Part shown: positions 57,485 to 64,000 of the stretch, piece after piece | Numbering within the stretch: the stretch's first letter is position 1 | Layout: every line of letters begins with the position of its first letter | NCBI GenBank assembly: GCA_023614405.1 | Contig: JAJUPC010000037.1 | Span: 1-64,000, forward strand | Reading direction: 5' to 3' | DNA: 64,000 nt | Source of the DNA: Avena insularis | Taxonomy: Eukaryota; Streptophyta; Magnoliopsida; Poales; Poaceae | Translations under genes and position numbers: made by a program | The notes under the pieces: generated by a model | Seen by the model: the letters and a program-made list of their open reading frames with translations, nothing else | Database searches by the model: none | Told to the model about the DNA's origin: nothing

Positions 57485-57960
57485 TCTCATGAAAAATCAC
57501 TTTTTTTCTTCGAAATGGGAGCATCGTCCCGGCTCTGCATCAAGTGATGCACACAGTCTTTTTTATTGCAGCATTCCACACAAGCGTCAAGATATTACAA
57601 TCAAGGATCATCGAGCAGACGGAGAAGTAGCGACAGCAACTTCGTGCACACTCGGAGTGGCAGAAACATCAATTCAGCCACACGACCCCTAACCCGAACA
57701 CCCTGCCGGCTTAGCATGCCGTGTAAAACACCTAGAAACTCCACACATATCCACTCGGAACTCGGAACATGAGGTGGAGACAAAATCATGGCGTCCACCT
57801 CCACGTCCCAAGAGCCGGTAAAGCATAACCACCCTCCGCCGCAAGAGCAATGCCGAGGGACAAAGAAAGACGAAGATGCATTTTTGTTTGTTCGAGAATT
57901 CTCTCTCCCAGTGCAACTTACGGGCACGTTAGCAAATCGAGAAAAACAGAGCTCCTGCTG
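57485..57960 (-). mobile_element. LINE-like 3' end
   Basis: On the minus strand a sequence ends AATAAAAAAGACTGTGTGC, ATCACTTGATGCAGAGCCGGG and GATGCTCCCATTTCGAAG, followed by an A-rich tail (complement at about 57499-57512). The TGCAGAGCCGGG signature before poly-A is typical of grass LINE 3' ends (family knowledge). Coding text upstream is not clear. It could also be a reverse-transcribed transcript. Confidence 0.45.
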
Positions 57961-58172
57961 TTATCCTCGTAGAAAAGAAGTACCCATATGACTGTATCTA
58001 ACTTGGAGGTAACCGTCGGTTTCACTCCTTTTCTTTTCCTGGAAATTAGATGCAGGCAGGAGCGATGGAGTTTGAACGCGTCGGGCGCACCTGCGGGCTC
58101 CGCTCCGCCGCGTGACACTGCCACCGCTGATGCAGCTTCCCGCCGCCATCGCACCCATCTCCTTCCCCTTGC

Positions 58173-60380
58173 TTGGCCCCGCCAGCCCCTGCCATGCCGA
58201 CGTGGCCGGCGCACGACAACGCCCCGCTGGTTCGCTGGCTCGTAGAGGCCATCTCCATCTTCCCGGGGTGCAGCCAAGAGCCCGTGCCTGTGGTGGTGCT
58301 GCTCCGGATGGCGGCTCTGCGCCTCGTCCTCCTCAACGCTGCGGCCGTGGTGATCGACGCCCGACCCCTTGCGTGTGGCGAGCTCCTCCGCGAGAGCGAC
58401 CTCATCGCCTTCCCTGCACACCACGTCCACATCAAAGCCAAGGTGAGTGCTAACCGTGGCTGCTCTACTCGCAGGTCCTCACCGCCCAAAGGGCCACCTT
58501 TGGCAGGGAAGCCGTCGCCGCCGGAGCTTCAGCCCCTGCCGCCAGAGGTGGTGGCGGCCATGGCGAACCTGGAGGGTCAGCGGTGGGCGGATGTAGAGGA
58601 TGAGGACCCCGAGGTGGCCGCGCCGGTGCCCGAGCCTACCTCGCCGGTGCCGTCGAGCTGGGTACTGCCCGTGCCGGAGCGCGGTGTCACGACCCCACGC
58701 TGTCTCTCTGCCCTACGACGACCATCGCTGAGGGAGTTTATCTCCGTGGCTCGGCCGGTGGGGGGTGGGAGGCAGCGGAGCTCGCCCTCGGCGGCTGGGA
58801 GACCACGCGCCCACACCGCTCATTGGAGCTCTCCGGCGCCGCACCAGGGCTTCGGGGGAGACGGCACTCGCCGCGTGGACAGACCTCCGCGGGGTTGGTG
58901 GGCCTCAAGCAGGCCCTGGCCTGCCAGGGGACCTCTGACCGCTGCTAGGCTGTGGCCCGTGGAGCCCGTTTCGTCTAGGCCAAGGGTACCTAGGGTTTGT
59001 CCCGAAACTCTCCCCCAGTCACGCGCGCCTCGACATGCTCGTCCCCTGCCCCGACCCCGCATGCCTCGGGTTCAATGCCTCCACCCCTGCTGCCGCTGCC
59101 GCCGGAGAGCCAGTCGCCGCCATGCTCTTACAAGGCGGTGTTGATGGCGCCGAAATTCTAAAGCCGCCGCCAGGGAGTCACCTGTCGGGCGCCTCTCCCT
59201 CCGCCAGAACCCTCCGCCTCTGAGCTCGCCACCTTGTGGCCAGGACGACCTCCATCTGCGGTCCCCGCACTGCCATGACCCCGCACGAGGTCCAGCAGGG
59301 GCGGACCGACGCCAGGTCCGTCGCTCCCCACCTCTGTCGCGTCCGCCCCCTCACCGCAGAGCCTCCCGCTCGCCACCACGCCAGCTGCGGAGGGAGCAGG
59401 CGCCAGCCCAGCAGCCGTGGGCAGGGCACTGTCGCCTGAAGCCGGGCGGCGGGAGGAGGAGCTCTGGCAGCGTGTGCTCGCTTCCCGGGGGATGCGCATG
59501 GTGCCCGAGGGGCCCCTGGCCGCTCTGATGTCGCCAACTGGCATGAGGGCCAGGGCGCTTGGCCCGACCCGGTCCCTCCCGTCCTCCCAGAGACGGTCGG
59601 CACGAGTCCCGCGGGCATCTAGAAGAAGAGGAACAAGACGACCAATAATAAGAAGAAGGTGGCTCCCGTCGAGCAGTTCACCGTGTCAGGACCTGGTGCG
59701 CCGTTGTCTAGGATCCCTGGTGGGGTGAGGCCGCTGCTTGACTCCCGGCCTGGTCGCAAGTGCCTTGGGTACTATGGCCACGAGGTCAACAGGGGATTTT
59801 ACTACATCGACATGGGGGAGTCTAGATGACAATCCCAGAGACCATGGCGATGGTGACGATCTTGGAGCAGGACTAGCCGCTACAGGTAGAGGTGACAGAG
59901 GAGTTGATTCACCAGGAGCTCTACGAGGTCCTACCGGGCCACGAGTGGCCGATGAGGCGGGTCTCGGCCACTGAGTTTGCAGTCTCATTCCCCTCGGTGG
60001 CGATGCTGCGCATGTGCGCTTTTGGGGCCTCATTCACACTTCCGATCCACCAGGTGAAGGTACTAATCAGGCCCTCCTCCGCGGATCCGGAGACTACTGC
60101 TACGCTATCTAAGGCTTGGATCCGCCTGTCGGGGTTCCGTTGAAGGCTCGGAGAGAGGGGATTGTCGCCCTCATCGCTCAGATGGTGAGCAAGTTCCTTG
60201 AGGTGGACTCTGGCTCACTCCCGGGACACGGAGCGATCCGGCTGCGCATCCTGTGTCCGGACACCTTCGTGTTCCCAGTGATGATTCCACGCTTCTTCTT
60301 CGGTCACTCGGTTAAGGACCTGCTGATGGAGCTCGACGACGCACATGCCCTCCCGGGGTCAGTCTCTCCCTCCCCCTCCT
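58173..60380 (+). pseudogene. GC-rich pseudogene with CCHC-like and DUF4283-like segments
   Basis: A 323-codon plus-strand ORF (58173-59144) contains MANLEGQRWADVEDEDPE, with ATG at 58559, and proline-rich text. After frameshifts, CLGYYGHEVNRGFYYID near 59760 looks like a damaged zinc knuckle. ELIHQELYEVLPGHEWPMRR (59900) and FAVSFPSVAMLRMCAF, with SKAWIRLSG then VPLKARREGIVALIAQMV after a shift near 60130, match the DUF4283-type domain found in grass LINE ORF1 and related repeat proteins. G3 is inserted at 60380. It may belong to a LINE; no reverse transcriptase is present. Confidence 0.5.
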
Positions 60381-61201
60381 TGTCGTGGTGGTGTCACGGC
60401 AGATGCCATGGATAGGCTGAAGGTGGGGACTAATATGCGCTAGGGGAATCCAGGGAGGGATAGTAGAGTGATTCTCTACGCAGAAACTTCGTATTGATGT
60501 GCAGTCTCCAAGATTACAAGTGCTCCTCGAGCTGTATTGACAAGAGGAGGAAGAAGAAACTCTCTTACTCTTGCCTATTAACTAGCCCAAGAACCCTAGA
60601 CCCACAAGTGTATTCCTTGCTATGTATCTGAAAAGACCCAACCTTCGAAAATCTAACCCCCTTACCAGAACCCCAACCCCCCCTTATATAGAGGTGGTTC
60701 GGTCCTGGCCTAGGGCATACGTGGAGGCATATTCCCAGAATATGCCTCCTCCCAAAGTGGTAACCCGACAAGGATGCTTTTCCCCCACGTCACTCTTGCT
60801 TTAACGACGTTGCCTCTACGGCGCCTGCGTCAGCCGACGTGAGCATCGTCACCCTTGTCGGCCACGATCCGGTGGTCCTGCCCTTGCTTTATTCGCTCAT
60901 CCAGTACGCATCGGGCCTTCTTTTTAACCAGAGAGATTCCTTCCTTCTCCTAGAAGCCAAACGAGGATTCGGATCACAGTTGATCTGGCCACACCTGTTC
61001 CTGCATATGAGCTAGACAAGTGTCTCCGACTCACTCCTTGAGTCAGATGAGACACTGTTAGACGACCCCCTGGTCTGGGTTACTCCGTGATTCGGCCTGC
61101 CTCGAGGTGACTCGGCCAGCATCCGCTTTGACCTTACCGACCCTCGGCTAACTCGGCCCTTATACCCCGGAGTGACCCTACCCGGGGTTATCCCCCCAAC
61201 A
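60381..61201 (-). repeat. G3 3' LTR
   Basis: Minus orientation from TGTTGGGGGGATAACCCC to CACCACGACA (821 bp). TATA-like CTCTATATAAGGGG near 60680-60692. Blocks throughout match 34540-35349 (G2). The flanking CTCCT (60376-60380) is one side of the expected duplication. Confidence 0.85.
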
Positions 61202-61916
61202 TTAGTCCCCGAAGCTGGTGCGGCCTCGGCGGCCTTGGTCGCTAAGGCCACATCAGGTTCATTCGTATCTAACCTTCGGATGTTTATTTCCGGGTTAACT
61301 TTTTGTCTCGGAGTATATGGATTTACGTTTCCTTTGCACAGTTCAAGTTTTCACTCGCCGGCCGAGTTACCTTCGTGTCTCGGATCCGGGCCTTGCTTCC
61401 TTCTCTCGTACGCCAACCCACGTAACGATTAATCATTATGTTGTTTTATTTTAAGGGCCTGAGCAGTAAGCGCCGCAGTAAATGTCAGTGATTACTGTGC
61501 GGGGGTTACGTCACGTCTGTCTTCTCGTTTACCGCAACTGCACGTCGTGTCATGGGATCACATTTACTCTGCGGCCCCCTGTGTGGCTTCTCTTTGATTG
61601 GTCAACGCTGGCGATACACGGCCACACTGTGTGGTTTTCCAGCACAACATGATTCCACTCGTTGATGACTGGGGGCGGTTAAATAGGGAAGGGGCACTCT
61701 CCTTAGAACTTTTCCATCTCCGCGCCCCCTCGCCCGTTCCTCTTCTTCTTCCTCGCAATCAAGGCCACCGCCAAGCGTTCAGCGGCCGCGCCGCCGCACT
61801 TTCTTCGTTTCTCCGCACCGCAATCACCGCTACGCCTCTGTTTATCCACGGGTCCTCGTCAGTCTAGACCGTAGAGCCCCGCTTCCGCCAGCTCCAGCGA
61901 GGACATCGGAATTGAG
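61202..61916 (+). promoter_or_regulatory. Promoter-like region and 5' leader of the G3 antisense ORF
   Basis: After the polypurine tract complement, the plus strand has TTACGTCACGT (61506-61516, a bZIP-type core), ATTGG (61597-61601, an inverted CCAAT box) and TTAAATAG (61679-61686, TATA-like). A C/T-rich leader of about 200 bases runs to the ATG at 61917. The spacing is that of a plant core promoter. Function is inferred. Confidence 0.5.
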
Positions 61917-64000
61917 ATGACGGAGGAGGAGCTCATCATCGTTGAACAGGAGATGGAGGAGGACGCCGGCGCGGCGGACCGCGGCGCGTGGGCGGCTCGG
62001 TCTGAAATGCGACATCGCTGGCTCTACGGACCCGGCACATTCCCGCCGGCGTCGCCGCTCGTCTCCCCTCCTCGGAGTTGGCCCCCTCACCCAATCCGGG
62101 TGAATTTGTTGTTTTCTTATCCCATTTCCAACGAGGATTTGGGATTCCGGTGAGTGATTTCTTCCGGGACTGGATCTGGACCTATCACCTGCAACCACAT
62201 CATCTCCCGGCGAACGCCATCACCTCTCTGTCCGCTTTCGTTTCTTCGATCGAGGGCTACACCGGGCTATGGCCTACGAAGGAGCTGTGGATCCGGTTCT
62301 TTGGCCTCCGCCGCAACGTCGTCCCCAACATCCACGTCGAGTCGGAGGACAAGTATCTAACTCAGTTCGGAGCTGCCTCAATCTCGCCGCAGAGGTATTC
62401 AATCTTTCCCCGGGTCACCGGGCTTGACTCCTGCAAAGGGTGGGCCCAGACCTTCTTCTACGTCCGGAACAAAGGCACGGAAGATTTGATCCGGTTGCTG
62501 CCCTACGCTCCGGGTCCCCCTGACACGGATTTCTGGGAGGAGGTTGCCAGGAAACCTACAGCCCTGGCCAACCAAGTGAACAAAAGGTTTGTGGAGCTGA
62601 AGAACCTCGGATTGCGCAACGAGGATGCCATGATCACATTAAATGCGCGAATCTCTCCCCTTCAGCGGCGCACTCACAAGTTGTGCCATATGAGCTTTAG
62701 TCGCGACCCCAACCGAACCTCCTCATTCGAGTTGAGCAATACGGAGATCGTCCGCTGGGTCAAGGCTCTTTTCACCACCCATAAGGACTTCTCCGCCGAA
62801 TGGACGTGGGGAATCGAGCATTACTGCCGTGACAGGCTCCCTCCCGCGGTAAGCTTCGCGGGGTAAACTTGTTTCGGATCAATTTCATGTTGGCTCTTAT
62901 CACATTCTTGACTTTGCTGCTTGTGCTTCTTTCTCAGCTGTTTCTCCAGCAAACCCTCGAGGATGGACCGGATCTGACCCTTAAGTGGGCCCCGGACCGA
63001 GAAATTCCGGATGAGGAGGAGCCGGATCAGGAGATGTTCCTCCCCACGCCCGATGCCACCAGACGACCCAGCGGTAAATTCTCTTCTCTTAGAGATTGGC
63101 CCGATGATGAGGATGACTCGGATATCGATGTGATTGAACCCGTTGAGGCTGTCCCTCTTTCTTTTGCCTACCCGGCATCAGCTAACCCCGGTGGGCACAT
63201 CCACGAGGATCCTCCCCTTGCCACGGGCGAGCCTGTTCCGGTGGCGTCAAAGAAGAAGCGCGGATCCGCGTCGAGTTCTTCTTCTGAACCTTCTCAGCCT
63301 TCCAAAAGGCAAAAGAAGGCCGGAGACAAGACTGCCTCCAAACGGGTAGGCAAAGCCCCGGCAAGGAGGGCCCGGAAACCTAAGGAGGCCGAGACCTCGG
63401 ATGCGTAAGTTCTTTTTTCACTGCGCAACACATTTCTCCCTACTTCGGGGTAATTTCACTCCTGACATTATTTTCTCTTGCAGGGCTCCTGTGGAGGTCC
63501 CTCAGAGCGGATCGAGCATCTCCTCTCCTCTTCGCTCTAGTCCTTTCCCTCCCCGTGACGACGAGTCACGCCCACTGAGCCCTATTCCGGAGGGCTCTGC
63601 GGCCGCTCCGGGTTCCGCAGTACCTCCTTCAGAGGGACGCGACCTTGGATCGAGAGGGGTCGGATCGGCCGAGGCAACGGCGTCCGGCACTTCGGCATTG
63701 CCGCAACCAGCAACAATTAAGTCTACCGCAACTCCAGCACCAGCAGCAGATCCAGCACCAGCCACCAAACCAGCGCCTGTCCCGGTTCCGAAGAAACCAA
63801 CAGCAGCTCCAGCGCCAGCCACCATAGCTCCTGTGCCAAGTTCATCTGCCTCGTCCGAGTCATCTCAGGCTCGGCGAGGACCTACTCCAGCGGTTTCCAA
63901 GGGCAAATCCACTGTGGTCACTTCCTCCCAGCAGGCCAAAGGCATGTCCACCTCCGTCGAGGCTGGGCAGCGGACCTTGTCTTCGATGCTTCCAAAGAAG
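61917..64000 (+). CDS. G3 antisense ORF, transposase_28-like (putative gypsy-type), with two introns and one frameshift, runs off window
   Basis: ATG at 61917 gives MTEEELIIVEQEMEE. A frameshift between 62006 and 62153 leads to SELAPSPNPGEFVVFLSHFQ, RGFGIPVSDFFRDWIWTYHL, ITSLSAFVSSIEGYTGLWPT and GWAQTFFYVRNKG, the pattern of the PF04195-like domain found antisense in Tat elements. Two introns have canonical ends: 62849-62937 (GCG/gtaagc to tctcag/CTG, phase 0) and 63405-63483 (GATGC/gtaagt to ttgcag/GGCT). The joins are in frame. Exon 3 is open to the window end. The middle is acidic (DDEDDSDIDVIE), followed by a basic nuclear-localisation-like KRQKKAGDK and then Pro/Ala/Ser-rich text. Function is unknown, and despite the domain name there is no evidence of transposase activity. 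Confidence 0.7.

Larger units (their letters stand above)
60381..64000 (-). mobile_element. G3: Tat-type Gypsy element, 3' LTR and antisense ORF region, right part outside window
   Basis: The LTR at 60381-61201 is related to that of G2. On its left there is no primer site. On its right, CTTCGGGGACTAA (minus strand, 61202-61214) is a polypurine-like tract, so this is the 3' LTR of an element that extends rightward on the minus strand. Its 3' internal part carries an ORF on the opposite strand (61917-64000+), as known for Tat/Retand elements. Gag and pol should lie beyond 64000. Confidence 0.75.

Noticed and set aside
58441..58474. Possible intron with GTGAGT and CTCGCAG ends
   Set aside because: 34 bases is too short for a plant spliceosomal intron, and the surrounding frame is already broken.

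Overview
This window reads as repeat-dense intergenic DNA of a large cereal-type genome, most likely a Triticeae or other pooid grass. The reasons are Angela/BARE-like and SIRE/Maximus-like Copia elements, Tat-lineage Gypsy elements, and large non-autonomous LTR elements whose LTR starts (TGATACGTCC, TGATACATTG) are typical of wheat and barley repeats. Lineage names rest on domain order and remembered family features, not on a database search. I see no bacterial features, no CRISPR and no complete conventional host gene.

The first 56 kb is a nest of insertions that can be unpicked from LTR ends and 5-bp target duplications. The oldest is C1, a Copia element on the plus strand, whose 5' LTR remnant begins at 35350 and whose 3' LTR ends at 56284. 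C1 is broken by a solo LTR (37572-39182, duplication GCCAA) in gag, by E4 (45339-53812, duplication ATCAA, an Angela/BARE-like Copia) in an extra ORF downstream of pol, and by G2 (minus-strand Gypsy, 22709-35349 in the window) in the 5' LTR. G2 is broken by E3 (28981-34527, minus) in its primer-binding site and by G1 (minus-strand Gypsy, 1-22708) in its integrase. G1 is broken by E1 (1594-9263, duplication TCGAT) in an RNase H domain and by E2 (13161-21157) in gag. E1 carries a 1-kb Harbinger/Tourist-like DNA element (6326-7350, duplication TGA). The deepest chain is C1 > G2 > G1 > E1 > DNA transposon.

E1, E2 and E3 lack reverse transcriptase, RNase H and integrase. E1 and E2 have tRNA-Asp-type primer sites. 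All three share a long internal region, so they probably depend on a related autonomous element for movement. The coding parts of G1, G2, C1 and E4 are pseudogenes with stops and frameshifts, although the domain order is clear in each.

From 56285 to 64000 the content changes. It holds 1.2 kb of unassigned sequence, a LINE-like 3' end (minus), a GC-rich pseudogene with a CCHC-like and a DUF4283-like segment (about 58.2-60.4 kb), and then the 3' LTR of a third Tat-type element, G3 (minus strand, running off the right edge). Downstream of that LTR, on the strand opposite to G3's pol, lies a spliced ORF with its own promoter-like region and two intron signals (61917-64000+). It resembles the antisense ORF known from Tat/Retand elements and is the most gene-like object in the window.

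The most unusual structures are the duplicated primer-binding site inside a hairpin in E1, the spliced antisense ORF of G3, a GC-rich inverted repeat upstream of the TATA box in several LTR families, and an internal LTR-like promoter with its own small ORF in E2.
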